64,000 nucleotides of DNA from Synechococcus sp. CBW1107 (GCF_015841355.1 NZ_CP064908.1:2542001-2606000), one strand, 5' to 3'; shown: positions 26,369 to 36,119, counted from the first letter of the stretch. Numbers and translations are program-made. The notes: generated by a model from the letters alone, not told the origin.

Positions 26369-28543
26369 TCAGCCGCTGAGCTGGCTGAAATCGGCCAGCA
26401 CGCCGGCCTGATTGCGCAACACCGCCAGCAGGTTCAGCCGGTTGCGGCGCACGGCCGGGTCGTCGCACATCACCATCACACTGCTGGCGCCGTCGAAGAA
26501 GGCGGAGAGGGCTTCGGCTCCCTCCGCCAACTTGCTGGCCAGCTGGCGGTAGCGGCTTTCGCCGTCAGGTAGCGAGAGGATCGGCTCCAGCTCCTGCAGC
26601 ACCTGCAACATGCCGGCTTCGCTGGGGGAGCTGAACAGGGCCGGGTCCACCACATCCGCTGGGCTGAGCACATCGGCCGGCAGGTCTCCCTTCACCGCCA
26701 GGCGTGCCGCCCGCTGCACCACGGCCTGAACCGGTGCCAGCTGGCCGTCACCACGGAGCTGGGCCAGCAGGGCCACCCGCTTGCGCCCGTCGATCGGATC
26801 GCCCAGCAGCCGCCCGGCGGGCACCCCATCGCCGACCACGGCCTGGACCAGGTCGGCATCGAAGCCTTCCTCATCGAGCAGGGAGATCATGCGCTGGCGC
26901 AGAGCTTCCACCAGCTCGCCCGCGAGTGCGGGGGCATCGAGCCGCAGGTCGGGCAACAGCTCGGCCCAGTGGGCGCTGGCCTGCTGCAGCAGCATGGTCA
27001 GATCCGGAGACCAGCCCCGCTCCCAGAGGATCTGCAACAGGCCGTTGCCCGCCCGGCGCAGGGCGTAGGGATCCGAGGAGCCGCTGGGCCGCTCCCCCTT
27101 GGCATAGATGCTCAGCAGCAGCTCCAGCCGCTCGGCCAGGGCCACCACCGCGCCTGCGTCGGAGCTCGGCGGCAGATCACCGGCTCCCCGCGGCAGATAG
27201 TGCTCGAGCACAGCCAGGGCCACGTCCCTCGATTCTCCCTCTGCCAGGGCGTACTTGGCCCCCATCACTCCTTGCAGTTCCGGGAATTCCCCCACCATCT
27301 GACTGACCAGATCGTGCTTGCACAGGTGCGCGGCCCTCAGGGCCGCCTCCTGGTGCTCCCGCGTCAGCGGGAGATGCTGCAGGAGCAGTTCACTCAACCA
27401 GAGCAGGCGATCACTGCGGTCGAGCAGGCTGCCGAGCCCTTCCGCAAAGGTGACGCTGGCGAGCCGCTGCCGTCGCTGCTCGCAGCTGACGGCGCGGTCG
27501 GCCTCGAGAAAGAACTCGGCATCAGCCAGGCGGGCCTTGAGCACCCGCTCGTTTCCCCGCCGCACCGTGGCGGCCGCCTCCGGCAGGCCGTTGCCGATGC
27601 AGAGGAATCGAGGCAGGAGGCTGGCCTGGGCCGAGAGGGCGAGGGGATCCTCCACCGCGTCCAGGCGGCGCAGGGGCACGTAGCGCTGGTGGCTGCGCAT
27701 CACCGTGCTCAGGACCTCCGGCGGCAGGTCGAGGAAACGCTGCTCCACCGACCCCTCGATCAGACTGGGGCTCTCCACCAGATCCACCAGTTCCTCGAAG
27801 AGCTCCTCGGGAAGATCAGGGTGCGCCTGGGCGGCGCCGGCGGCCTCGAGCACCTGCTGGCGGATCCAGTCCGCCCGCTGCTGCCGTTCCACCAGCACAC
27901 CGGCTTCGGCCAGCAGGTCGCTGTGGCGGCCGGCGTCGGCAATGGCCAGGCTCTGCTCCGAGAGACGGTGACCACGGCTGATCCGGCCGCTGCTGATCAG
28001 TGGATCACTGCCCTCCAGCTCCAGGGGAATCACCTGTTGATCGAGCAGGGCCACCAGCCAGCGGATGGGGCGGCTGAAGCGCAGGTCCCCCTCGCCCCAA
28101 CGCATGAAGCGTCGTCCCTGCAGGGCCGTGATCCAGACCGGAATGCGTTCGGCCAGCACGTCTTCGCTGGGGCGGCCCGGCTGCAGGATGCGGGCGAAGA
28201 CGAACGGACCCTTGGGGGTGTCCCGCAGCTCCAGGCTGGCCGGATCTACGCCGCAGCGCTTGGCGAAACCGATGGCGGCCTGGCCCGGTTGCCCGTCCAC
28301 AAAGGCCTGGTCACCCGGGGGGCCCTTGCGCTCTTCGGCCAGATCCTCTTGGCTCGGCGGCAGATCGGCGACGCGCACCACCAGGCGCCGCGGGGTGCTG
28401 GTGGCCTCCACCAGGCCATGGGGCAGGCGCTGGGCGGCCAGGTCGTGTCGCACCTGCCGCTCCAGTTGAGGCAGGGCCAGGAGCGCGAAATCGGCCGGAA
28501 GTTCTTCGGTTCCGATTTCCAGCAGGAACGTGGCCACTCGCAC
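26369..28543 (-). CDS. glyS: Glycyl-tRNA synthetase beta subunit
   Basis: 724 residues, full length for the beta chain of the bacterial alpha2beta2 glycyl-tRNA synthetase. N-terminus TFLLEIGTEELPADFALLAL and the following VEATSTPRRLVVRVADLP are diagnostic; MRSHQRYVPLR, HLCKHDLVSQMVGEFPELQG and a GERPSGSSDPYALRRAGNGL segment follow. The C-terminal anticodon-binding-like domain is complete. glyQ is not in this window, as is normal in cyanobacteria. Divergent from sir. Confidence 0.97.
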   Translation of the reverse strand: MRVATFLLEIGTEELPADFALLALPQLERQVRHDLAAQRLPHGLVEATSTPRRLVVRVADLPPSQEDLAEERKGPPGDQAFVDGQPGQAAIGFAKRCGVDPASLELRDTPKGPFVFARILQPGRPSEDVLAERIPVWITALQGRRFMRWGEGDLRFSRPIRWLVALLDQQVIPLELEGSDPLISSGRISRGHRLSEQSLAIADAGRHSDLLAEAGVLVERQQRADWIRQQVLEAAGAAQAHPDLPEELFEELVDLVESPSLIEGSVEQRFLDLPPEVLSTVMRSHQRYVPLRRLDAVEDPLALSAQASLLPRFLCIGNGLPEAAATVRRGNERVLKARLADAEFFLEADRAVSCEQRRQRLASVTFAEGLGSLLDRSDRLLWLSELLLQHLPLTREHQEAALRAAHLCKHDLVSQMVGEFPELQGVMGAKYALAEGESRDVALAVLEHYLPRGAGDLPPSSDAGAVVALAERLELLLSIYAKGERPSGSSDPYALRRAGNGLLQILWERGWSPDLTMLLQQASAHWAELLPDLRLDAPALAGELVEALRQRMISLLDEEGFDADLVQAVVGDGVPAGRLLGDPIDGRKRVALLAQLRGDGQLAPVQAVVQRAARLAVKGDLPADVLSPADVVDPALFSSPSEAGMLQVLQELEPILSLPDGESRYRQLASKLAEGAEALSAFFDGASSVMVMCDDPAVRRNRLNLLAVLRNQAGVLADFSQLSG

Positions 28544-28625
28544 AGCTCAGCAGCCTGCGACTGTATTGAAAGCCCGTCAGCCTCACCCTGCTTCGCTACC
28601 TTCGAGAGACGCTCGTGCCTTTGTC

Positions 28626-30479
28626 GTGACCCTCACCCCCGAACGTCATCTCAAGTCGTCGGGGTCCGGCCACACCAGGGTTGAAACCGATTCTGTGGAC
28701 GCTGCCTCTCGATCCTCTCCCTCCGTCAACGGCGGAGTGCCTGAAGGGTCAGGCACAGCCGTCAAGCCACCCAGCAAATTCGAGCGCCTGAAGGCCGCCA
28801 GCGACTACCTCAAGGAGCCCCTGGCCACTGAACTGGAGAACGACAGACCCTTCTTCACCGATGGGGCCGTTCAGATCCTGAAATTCCACGGCAGTTACCA
28901 GCAGGACAACCGCGACAATCGCCAGAAGGGCCAGGAGAAGGACTGGCAGATGATGCTGCGGCTGCGCAGCCCGGCTGGCCGCATTCCGGTCCCTCTGTAC
29001 CTGGCGATGGATGATCTCGCTGATCGCCTCGGTAACGGCACCCTGCGGCTCACCACCCGTCAGGCCTTCCAGATGCATGGCATCGCCAAGGCCGACATCC
29101 GTGAGGTGATCGGCACGATCGTGCGCTCGATGGGCTCCACCCTCGCGGCCTGTGGTGACATCAACCGCAACGTGATGGCCCCGGCCGCGCCCTTCGAGAA
29201 GGGGGGCTATCCCGCCGCCAGGCGTCTGGCCGATGAGATCGCCGACCTGATCGCCCCGCTGGCGGCCGAGGGGTCGTATCTGGATCTCTGGGTGGATGGC
29301 GATCACAGCTACCGCTTCAAGCCCGCTGCGGCTGTCAGGCGCGCCCGCCAGCGGCAGGTTCAGGGGGCCGGATTCAGCGGGGACCCCAATGAACCGCTTT
29401 ACGGAGGCACCTACCTTCCCCGCAAGTTCAAGGTGGCCGTCACCGTTCCGGGCGATAACTCGGTGGATCTGCTCACCCAGGACATCGGCTTGGTGGCCTT
29501 CACCGATCCCTCCGGACGCCTGCGCGGCTGCAACGTCTACGTGGGCGGTGGCATGGGCCGCACCCACAACAAGGAGGACACCTTCGCCCGCACCGCCGAT
29601 CCCCTCGGCTACGTGGCGGCCGAGCATGTGCTCGATCTGGTGCAGGCCATCGTGGCCCTCCAGCGCGACCACGGCGACCGGGAGCAGCGTCGCCATGCCC
29701 GCATGAAGTATCTGATCCACGACCGCGGGGTCGACTGGTTCCGACAGGAACTCGGCCGTTACCTCGAGGCACCGATCAAGCCCCTGCGGCCGGAACCCAA
29801 GCCTCGCCTGGACGACTACCTGGGTTGGCACCGCCAGAACCGTGGTCTCTGGTTCGTGGGCCTGCCCCTGCTCTGCGGCCGTCTGGAGGGTGAGCGCAAG
29901 CGCGGCCTGCGGCGCCTGGTCGAGACTTACCAGCTGGAGGTGCGGCTCACTCCCAACCAGGACCTGCTGCTCTGCTCGATCGGCACCTCCCAGCGCAGCA
30001 GCGTGAAGGAGGCCCTGGCCGCCCTGGGCTTCGAGGCGCCGGAAGCGCCGTCGTTGCTGTCGCGCCACGCCATCGCCTGTCCGGCGCTGCCCACCTGCGG
30101 CCTGGCGATCACCGAATCGGAGCGGATCCTGCCGGCTGTGCTCGAACGCCTGGAGACTCTGCTGCGGCGGCTCGGCATCGAGCGTCCACTGCTGGTGCGC
30201 ATGACGGGCTGTCCGAATGGCTGCGCCAGGCCCTACATGGCCGAAGTCGGACTGGTGGGCAGTGGCGTGGAGCAGTATCAGCTCTGGCTGGGCGGCACGC
30301 CGAACCTCACCCAGCTGGCGGTTCCCTACCTGGAGCGCATGCCCCTGGCCGAGCTGGAGGTCACCCTGGAGCCACTGCTGCTGCTCTGGAAGAACACGGG
30401 CGGCCGTCAGAGTTTCGGCCAGTTCGTCTCCGGCCTCGGCACCGAGCGGATTCAGGCGCTGCTCCCCGTCGAGAGCTGA
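28626..30479 (+). CDS. sir: Ferredoxin-sulfite reductase
   Basis: About 617 residues. Reduces sulfite to sulfide with six electrons from ferredoxin, using sirohaem and a 4Fe-4S cluster. Cluster and sirohaem Cys motifs are visible near the C-terminus: IACPALPTCGLA (C-x5-C) and TGCPNGCARPYMAEVG (C-x3-C). N-terminal landmarks are NDRPFFTDGAVQILKFHGSY and RLTTRQAFQMHG. The start is uncertain: GTG 28626 is proposed, and the first 50 residues are polar and low in similarity, so a later start is possible. Confidence 0.94.
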   Translation: MTLTPERHLKSSGSGHTRVETDSVDAASRSSPSVNGGVPEGSGTAVKPPSKFERLKAASDYLKEPLATELENDRPFFTDGAVQILKFHGSYQQDNRDNRQKGQEKDWQMMLRLRSPAGRIPVPLYLAMDDLADRLGNGTLRLTTRQAFQMHGIAKADIREVIGTIVRSMGSTLAACGDINRNVMAPAAPFEKGGYPAARRLADEIADLIAPLAAEGSYLDLWVDGDHSYRFKPAAAVRRARQRQVQGAGFSGDPNEPLYGGTYLPRKFKVAVTVPGDNSVDLLTQDIGLVAFTDPSGRLRGCNVYVGGGMGRTHNKEDTFARTADPLGYVAAEHVLDLVQAIVALQRDHGDREQRRHARMKYLIHDRGVDWFRQELGRYLEAPIKPLRPEPKPRLDDYLGWHRQNRGLWFVGLPLLCGRLEGERKRGLRRLVETYQLEVRLTPNQDLLLCSIGTSQRSSVKEALAALGFEAPEAPSLLSRHAIACPALPTCGLAITESERILPAVLERLETLLRRLGIERPLLVRMTGCPNGCARPYMAEVGLVGSGVEQYQLWLGGTPNLTQLAVPYLERMPLAELEVTLEPLLLLWKNTGGRQSFGQFVSGLGTERIQALLPVES

Positions 30480-30856
30480 TGACGCCTCTCCTGCGGACCG
30501 GACCTGCGTCCCTGCTGGTGGGTACTGCCAGCCTGCTCCTGGGGGCGATCAGCCCCTGGGGCCCACCGCTCGCGGCCCGCACGATGCCTCCACCGCCGAA
30601 AACTCCCGTCAGGATCTATCAACCCGATGGTGACACCTGCAAGGGGGAGCACCTGCTCAAGGCGTACCGGAACCAGCTGCTGCAATTTGCGAATCAACCC
30701 CCTGAGGTGCTGCAACGTCTGCGTCAGATGCAGCTGGAGCTGGGGGAGGCCAGTCTGAAACGCTGCGCCAACGAGAACCGGATCAGCCGGGAGGAAGCTG
30801 ACCGCATCTGGAGGGAGCTGCAGAGTCAGCCCCTGCCGGGATCCCAGCCGCCATAG
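30479..30856 (+). CDS. Small exported protein, unknown
   Basis: 125 residues. The ATG overlaps the sir stop (TGATG). An N-terminal hydrophobic stretch (GPASLLVGTASLLLGAISPWG) ending before PPLAARTM resembles a signal peptide. The mature part contains two Cys residues (GDTCKGEH; KRCANENR) that could form a disulfide, and Gln/Leu-rich helices. No family recognised. Its last 31 bases overlap the convergent VanX-like gene. Confidence 0.6.
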   Translation: MTPLLRTGPASLLVGTASLLLGAISPWGPPLAARTMPPPPKTPVRIYQPDGDTCKGEHLLKAYRNQLLQFANQPPEVLQRLRQMQLELGEASLKRCANENRISREEADRIWRELQSQPLPGSQPP

Positions 30857-31572
30857 ATCGCGGCGGCTGCTCCCTGCCGCCAGGCCCAGAGCTGATCCCC
30901 GTGGCTGAAGTGCCACCATTCATTGGGGTGCTGGGCGAATCCGGCAGCCGCCATCACCTCGCGCAGCAGACTGCGGCGCCGGTGCCACTGGAGCTCGAGC
31001 ACTCCTGTCCCCCCGTGGCCATCCAGGCGTTCGGATCGCCTCGACGGGTCGTAGTGATCGGGCTCCGAGACAGCTCCGATCGCATCGATCTCGCCGCCCA
31101 GATCGAGCGGTTCGCCGTCTGAGGTCGCCAGGGTCAGATCCACGGCCCCTCCGGTGCTGTGGGGAGGTGGTGTCGCTGGATCCAGGCTGGGGGGGGCCCA
31201 GAAGCGGCCCACGTCCGCCGTCACGGCTTCCAGTTCGGGCCCGTTCCGATGACGGTCCACCCCACGCCGGCGGCATTCGCTCGCGATCGTGTGATCCACC
31301 ATGAACTGCTGCACCCGCACGGGCCGCCAGCCGTCGAAGATCGCCAGGCGCCAGTCGCTGTGATGGCGTTGCAGCTCGCCCTGGGCCACCAGCAGCCGTT
31401 CCACCACACCGCTGCGCAGCTGGAACGGGCTGCAGCCTTCGCCGTAGGGCGCCCCCAGTGACGCGTAGGGGTGGGGCTCGAGGCGCATCAACTCCAGGGG
31501 GAGGGGAATCAGCGGTTCGGCCGTGTCGTGGATGGGAATCGGACTCCAGGGTCTGAGCGGGCTGGGGCTCAC
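30826..31572 (-). CDS. VanX/DdpX-like D-Ala-D-Ala dipeptidase (M15D)
   Basis: 248 residues with M15D dipeptidase motifs: FDGWRPVRVQQFMVD, PHSTGGAVDLTL (zinc His and Asp), and NEWWHFSHGDQLW (catalytic Glu and third zinc His). Such enzymes hydrolyse D-Ala-D-Ala, and non-resistant bacteria use them for peptidoglycan recycling. No vanH/vanA/vanR/vanS partners are nearby, so a resistance role is not indicated. No signal peptide, so probably cytoplasmic. It starts 22 bases after recG on the same strand. Confidence 0.87.
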   Translation of the reverse strand: MSPSPLRPWSPIPIHDTAEPLIPLPLELMRLEPHPYASLGAPYGEGCSPFQLRSGVVERLLVAQGELQRHHSDWRLAIFDGWRPVRVQQFMVDHTIASECRRRGVDRHRNGPELEAVTADVGRFWAPPSLDPATPPPHSTGGAVDLTLATSDGEPLDLGGEIDAIGAVSEPDHYDPSRRSERLDGHGGTGVLELQWHRRRSLLREVMAAAGFAQHPNEWWHFSHGDQLWAWRQGAAAAIYGGWDPGRG

Positions 31573-31594
31573 ACGCAGGGATGGCGGGGACGGT

Positions 31595-34168
31595 TCAATT
31601 CAAGCTGCCGGTCTCCACCAGCCGTTGCCGCTGCTCGTGCAGCGCCTGGCGCAGGCGCGGGTGGCGCTCCAGATCGGGGTCGAGCTCCAGAAGTCGCCTC
31701 GCCAGTGTCCTGGCCTGATCGAGCACGTCCCCATCGTCACTGAGGCTGGCGAGGGCCAGGTCGGGCAGGCCCGACTGGCGCGTTCCCAGCACCTGGCCCG
31801 GTCCCCGCAGCTGCAGATCCATCTCGGCGATCTCGAAGCCGTCGCTGGAGCGCACCAGCAGCTCCAGCCGCTGCTGGGCCGGCCCCCCCTTGCCATCGTT
31901 GATCAGCAGGCAGTGGGAGGCGGCCGCCCCGCGGCCCACACGGCCCCGCAGCTGATGCAGCTGCGCCAGGCCGAAGCGCTCGGCATGCTCGATCACCATC
32001 ACGCTGGCTTCCGGCACGTCGACCCCCACCTCCACCACGGTGGTGGAGACCAGCACATCACAGTGCCCGCCCGCGAAGGCGTTGATCGCTTCCTGCTTGC
32101 GAGGGCTCGGCATGCGCCCATGCAGCAGGCCCACGCGCAGATCCGGGAAGATCTCCTCCTGCAACTGCTGGTGGACGGCCACCGCCGATCGCAGGTCCAG
32201 GGTCTCCGACTCCTCCACAAGGGGGAGAACCACATAGGCCCGCTGGCCCCGGGCCACCTCCTCGCGGATCAGCTCGTAGGCCTCCTGGCGCTGACCACCA
32301 CGCAGCAGGCGTGTGCGGATGGGGGTGCGGCCCGGTGGCAGGCCGTCGATCTGACTCACATCCAGGTCGCCGTGCACGGAGAGAGCCAGGGTGCGCGGGA
32401 TCGGTGTGGCGGTCATGGTCAGCAGGTGCGGCTGCAGCCCCTTACCCATCAGCCGGTCGCGCTGGCGCACGCCGAAGCGATGCTGCTCATCCACCACCAC
32501 CAGCCCCAGGCGGGCGAAGGTCACCGGATCCTCCAGCAGGGCATGGGTGCCCACCAGCAGCTGCAGCTGGCCGTTGGCCAGATCCTGGAGCAGCTGCCGC
32601 CGCCGCCCCGCCGGGGTGGATCCCGTCAGCAGCGCCGTGCTCACGTGCAGCTGGCTCAGCCACTCCCCCAGCTTGCGGGCATGCTGCTCGGCCAGCACTT
32701 CCGTGGGGGCCATCAGAGCCCCCTGGCAACCGGCTTCGATGGCCACCAGCAGGGCCGCGACGGCTACCACGGTCTTGCCGCTGCCCACATCCCCCTGAAG
32801 AAGCCGGGCCATCGGCCGTTCCTCCTCCAGATCGGCCTGAATGTCGGCCAGCACCCGCCGCTGGGCCTCCGTGAGCTGGAAGGGCAGCAAGTCGAGAAAG
32901 GAGGCCATCAGGCTGCTCTGCCCCCTCGGCAACCTCAGGGGCCGGGCCGGCCGCCGCGCGAGCTGAGCACGCCGTTGCAGCAGGTTGAGCTGAAGCAGCA
33001 GGAATTCATCGAACACGAGCCGATGACGGCTGGCCCTGAGGTCGTCACGGTCGGCAGGATCGTGCAGCCCGCGCCAGGCGGCCGCCCGATCCAGCAGTCC
33101 TTCCTGCCGCAGCAGAGCCGCCGGCAGGGGATCATCCCAGCGGGCGGCGGCGGTCAGCACCGTCTGGATGGCCTGGCGCAGGCGTTCGGCGCCCAGCCCT
33201 TCGGTGAGGGCATAGACCGGCACGAGCCGTCCGATCTGGCCTGAGCGCACCGGAGACTTGGGCGACTCGAGCACCTCCAGCAGGGGATCCTGCAGGGTGG
33301 GGCCGTAGGGGGTCTGGCGCACCAGGCCACTGGCGGCCACGCTGCAGCCGGGCGGGAACTGCCGTTGCTGGGCCTTGAGCCAACCTGGTGAGCTGAAGCG
33401 CCTGCCTGCGAAGAACTTGTTCACCCGCAGCCGTCCGGTGCTGTCGCTGAGCTGCAGGTCCAGGATTGCCAGCCGGGGGTTGCGCGGGCTGGCGAAGGCA
33501 TGGGAGCGCTGCACCGTGGCCACGATCGTGGCCGTGCTGCCCGGCACCAGCTCCCGGATGCGGACCAGATTCGCGTAGTCGAGGTAGTCGCGGGGGTAGT
33601 GGCACACCAGGTCGCGGGCCAGCAGCAAGCCGAGGCTCGCCAGCCGTGCGGCGGTCTTCGGACCGATCCCAGGCACCTCGGAGAGGGGTGTGTCGGGTTG
33701 GATGGGGCCGGCCCCCCTGCGGGCTCCGGACCTGCCGTCGACGGAGGCCGCAGGGCGGGGCGCCAGCGTCAGCCGTGGTGGCCCTGGGGGCCGGGGAGGA
33801 TCAAGGGTCTTGCGCAGGCCGTGGAGCCGTTCCCGGCAGCGCCTCAGCAGCGACTGGCGCTGGGCCAGGGGCAACGCGTCGTAGCGGGCGAAGGACTCGG
33901 CCAGGTCGATCAGAGCTGGCGCCGCTTCAGGCAGCCGGCGGATCAGGTCGTCGGGGGGCTGGCGACACTGGCGTTCAAGGAAGAGGCTGAACCGTTCCCG
34001 GCGGCCCTGCAGGTTTTCGAACCCGCGTTCCACCTCCAGCTGCAGGGCCTGCTGCAGGGTGGTGATCCAGCGGCCATGGTCCGAGCTGGCTCCGGCTCTG
34101 GGAGCGGGCCGATCCTCCGCCGGCTTCAGGCCTGGCTCTCGGGGGTGGATTGGCTGTCCTGCATCCAC
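31595..34168 (-). CDS. recG: ATP-dependent DNA helicase RecG
   Basis: 857 residues from GTG 34168, which overlaps the upstream gene by 43 bases; no in-frame ATG lies near, and frame similarity begins around LQQALQLEVERGFENLQGR. RecG rescues stalled replication forks and branch-migrates junctions. The N-terminal extension, the wedge domain (PLSEVPGIGPKTAARLASLG, then an OB fold), Walker A LLQGDVGSGKTVVAVAALL, the DEQH box VVVDEQHRFGVRQRD, MTATPIPRTLAL, and the C-terminal LHGRMPSPRKQEAI and QLRGRVGRG motifs are present. Confidence 0.94.
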   Translation of the reverse strand: MDAGQPIHPREPGLKPAEDRPAPRAGASSDHGRWITTLQQALQLEVERGFENLQGRRERFSLFLERQCRQPPDDLIRRLPEAAPALIDLAESFARYDALPLAQRQSLLRRCRERLHGLRKTLDPPRPPGPPRLTLAPRPAASVDGRSGARRGAGPIQPDTPLSEVPGIGPKTAARLASLGLLLARDLVCHYPRDYLDYANLVRIRELVPGSTATIVATVQRSHAFASPRNPRLAILDLQLSDSTGRLRVNKFFAGRRFSSPGWLKAQQRQFPPGCSVAASGLVRQTPYGPTLQDPLLEVLESPKSPVRSGQIGRLVPVYALTEGLGAERLRQAIQTVLTAAARWDDPLPAALLRQEGLLDRAAAWRGLHDPADRDDLRASRHRLVFDEFLLLQLNLLQRRAQLARRPARPLRLPRGQSSLMASFLDLLPFQLTEAQRRVLADIQADLEEERPMARLLQGDVGSGKTVVAVAALLVAIEAGCQGALMAPTEVLAEQHARKLGEWLSQLHVSTALLTGSTPAGRRRQLLQDLANGQLQLLVGTHALLEDPVTFARLGLVVVDEQHRFGVRQRDRLMGKGLQPHLLTMTATPIPRTLALSVHGDLDVSQIDGLPPGRTPIRTRLLRGGQRQEAYELIREEVARGQRAYVVLPLVEESETLDLRSAVAVHQQLQEEIFPDLRVGLLHGRMPSPRKQEAINAFAGGHCDVLVSTTVVEVGVDVPEASVMVIEHAERFGLAQLHQLRGRVGRGAAASHCLLINDGKGGPAQQRLELLVRSSDGFEIAEMDLQLRGPGQVLGTRQSGLPDLALASLSDDGDVLDQARTLARRLLELDPDLERHPRLRQALHEQRQRLVETGSLN

Positions 34169-35415
34169 TGCTGTTCCGCTTCCAGGGCCCGGGCCCGCCG
34201 TTGCCAGTGGCGGTACTGCTGAGCCATTTTGCGCACGCTGGCGCGGCGCTGCTCCAGGCGCTTGCGGCAGGTGCGCAGGCGCGGTTGTTCGTATTCGAGA
34301 TCGCTGGTGCGCAGCAGCACACCCAGGGCCTCGACCCGAACAGGTGTTTCGGGGGTGCCGAAGGGCAGGTGGATCCGCAGCAGGTTCGCCGGAGCGGGGA
34401 GGGCTTCGAGGTCTCCCTGAAGCACGGCATCGAGCAGAGACAGCGGCATCAGGCTTCGGGTGAGACCCAGCTTGATCAGGTCGAGATTGATGGCATGCGA
34501 GAGGTTGCGCAGGCGCCTCTGCAGGGCAAGGTCGAGTGCCTGCCACCACTCCAGCAGCTCCAGGGGCTGCCGAGGCACCAGGGGCTGATCAGCCTCGGCC
34601 TCAGCGGAGCTATGGGGGAGAGGTCCGGCCGTGGCCTCGGGGGAGGAGAGGCCTGTCACGCGTATCTGGGAGCGCCGGTCCAGAGGAACGGCCATCGTCA
34701 GCAGGGCCCTCAGGATGTCGGTGGGATCCTCCGCTTCCGCGTCGTCGTCCTCCAGGTCCTCGAGCTCATCCAGTTCAGACTCCTCATCGAGGTTGTCGTC
34801 CTCGTCGTCGTCTGCACCTTCCACGTCGAGGTCTCCGTCGTCGTCCCCTTCATCGCGTTCTTCGCCGTCCATCAGCTTCTGCGCGGGGTCATCCACCAGG
34901 CCGCCGAGGCCGGCCAGGGTCGGAATGCCAGCGGAGAACAGCTCAGCGGAGAGAGGGAGGTTCAGATCCAGCCGGATCGAGCCCTCGGCTTCCTCGCGTT
35001 CGTCCCCGTCATCCTCGCCGTCGTCTTCGGCAGCCCCGGCGGACAACCTCGACAGGGCCCGGGCCAGTCGACGCTGGTCCTGCTGACCCTGTCGCCTCTG
35101 CTCGTTCTGGACCTGGCGTGCCAGCACCAGCAACTGCTCCAGGGTCAGCAGGCAGCCGCAGCGCTGCACCAGTTCTGCCAGACGGCGGGGCAGCTCCTGG
35201 CGCTGGCGATCGTTGAGATGCCGGTAGCGCTCCGGCACCACCTGGGTGGCCACATGAAAGACGGCCTGCTGGACGGCGTCCAGCAGGCCGTCGCGCAACA
35301 CCTGCAGGTAGAGGGCCAGGTCGTGATAAAGCTCACGGTGGCCCTCCCCCAGACGCAGTCGGATCCGCTCCAGGTGCCCGTGGGCTTCTGACAACGCGGT
35401 GGCGCTGGTCTCCAA
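34126..35415 (-). CDS. Acidic protein of unknown function between tsf and recG
   Basis: 429 residues. The N-terminal 115 residues look helical (GHRELYHDLALYLQVLRDGL; LLTLEQLLVLARQVQ). A long, very acidic Asp/Glu tract spans about residues 130-235, with runs such as EGADDDEDDNLDEESELDEL. The C-terminal 170 residues are basic and helical (LRTCRKRLEQRRASVRKMAQ), with LEWWQALDLALQRRLRNLSH. No domain recognised. The two ordered ends joined by an acidic linker suggest a protein-binding or nucleic-acid-mimicking role, but that is speculation. It is co-directional with rpsB-tsf and overlaps recG. Confidence 0.75.
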   Translation of the reverse strand: METSATALSEAHGHLERIRLRLGEGHRELYHDLALYLQVLRDGLLDAVQQAVFHVATQVVPERYRHLNDRQRQELPRRLAELVQRCGCLLTLEQLLVLARQVQNEQRRQGQQDQRRLARALSRLSAGAAEDDGEDDGDEREEAEGSIRLDLNLPLSAELFSAGIPTLAGLGGLVDDPAQKLMDGEERDEGDDDGDLDVEGADDDEDDNLDEESELDELEDLEDDDAEAEDPTDILRALLTMAVPLDRRSQIRVTGLSSPEATAGPLPHSSAEAEADQPLVPRQPLELLEWWQALDLALQRRLRNLSHAINLDLIKLGLTRSLMPLSLLDAVLQGDLEALPAPANLLRIHLPFGTPETPVRVEALGVLLRTSDLEYEQPRLRTCRKRLEQRRASVRKMAQQYRHWQRRARALEAEQQWMQDSQSTPESQA

Positions 35416-35456
35416 TCGGCTGAGGCGGAGGGACGGAAGGGGAACGCCAGCGGCGC

Positions 35457-36119
35457 TCAGGCCGCCTTGCCGGTGATGGCGGCCACCTCGGCGGCGAAGT
35501 CGGTCTGCTCCACCTCAATGCCTTCACCGAGGGTGTAGCGGGTGAAGCGACGCACCTGGATGTTCTCGCCGATCTTGCCGGCCACCTGCTTGACCAGCTC
35601 GGCCACGGTGATGGAGCTGTCCTTGATGAAGGGCTGCTCCAGCAGCGCCAGTTCCTTGAGGCGCTTGCCGATGCGGCCTTCGACGATCTTCTCCTTCATC
35701 TTGTCGGGCTTGCCGGCCAGGTCGTCACGACCCATCTCGATCTGCTTTTCGCGATCGGCGACAGCGGCGGGGATCTCCTCGGTGCTCACGTATTCGACGT
35801 TGGGGCAGGCGGCGATCTGCATCGCCACGTTGCGCAGCAGCTCCTGGAAGACATCGCCGCGAGCGACGAAATCGGTTTCGCAGTTCACCTCAACCAGCAC
35901 ACCCACCCGTGCGCCGGTGTGGATGTAACTGCCGATGGCGCCCTCGGCGGCGGTGCGGCCGGCTTTCTTCTCGGCGGTGGCGATGCCCTTCTGGCGCAGC
36001 CACTCGGCGGCCTTGCCCATGTCGCCGGCGGATTCCGCCAGCGCCTTTTTGCAGTCCATCATGCCGGCGCCGGTTTTCTCGCGCAGTTCCTTGACGAGCT
36101 TCGCCGAGATCTCAGCCAT
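35457..36119 (-). CDS. tsf: Translation elongation factor Ts
   Basis: 220 residues, the usual length for cyanobacterial EF-Ts. Nucleotide exchange factor of EF-Tu. The N-terminal UBA-like domain with [20 protein letters not shown], the [11 protein letters not shown] linker and [15 protein letters not shown] core motif are present. It follows rpsB, the standard arrangement, with two hairpins in the 110-base gap. Confidence 0.97.
   Translation of the reverse strand: MAEISAKLVKELREKTGAGMMDCKKALAESAGDMGKAAEWLRQKGIATAEKKAGRTAAEGAIGSYIHTGARVGVLVEVNCETDFVARGDVFQELLRNVAMQIAACPNVEYVSTEEIPAAVADREKQIEMGRDDLAGKPDKMKEKIVEGRIGKRLKELALLEQPFIKDSSITVAELVKQVAGKIGENIQVRRFTRYTLGEGIEVEQTDFAAEVAAITGKAA

Noticed and set aside
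26969-28684. Plus-strand frame opposite glyS
   Set aside because: Same antisense pattern; glyS motifs are unmistakable on the other strand.
30826-31572. Possible glycopeptide-resistance locus because of the VanX-like enzyme
   Set aside because: No vanH, vanA/B ligase or two-component genes nearby; the neighbour is recG.
31523-33244. Plus-strand frame opposite recG
   Set aside because: Antisense to the helicase motor motifs; no recognisable protein.
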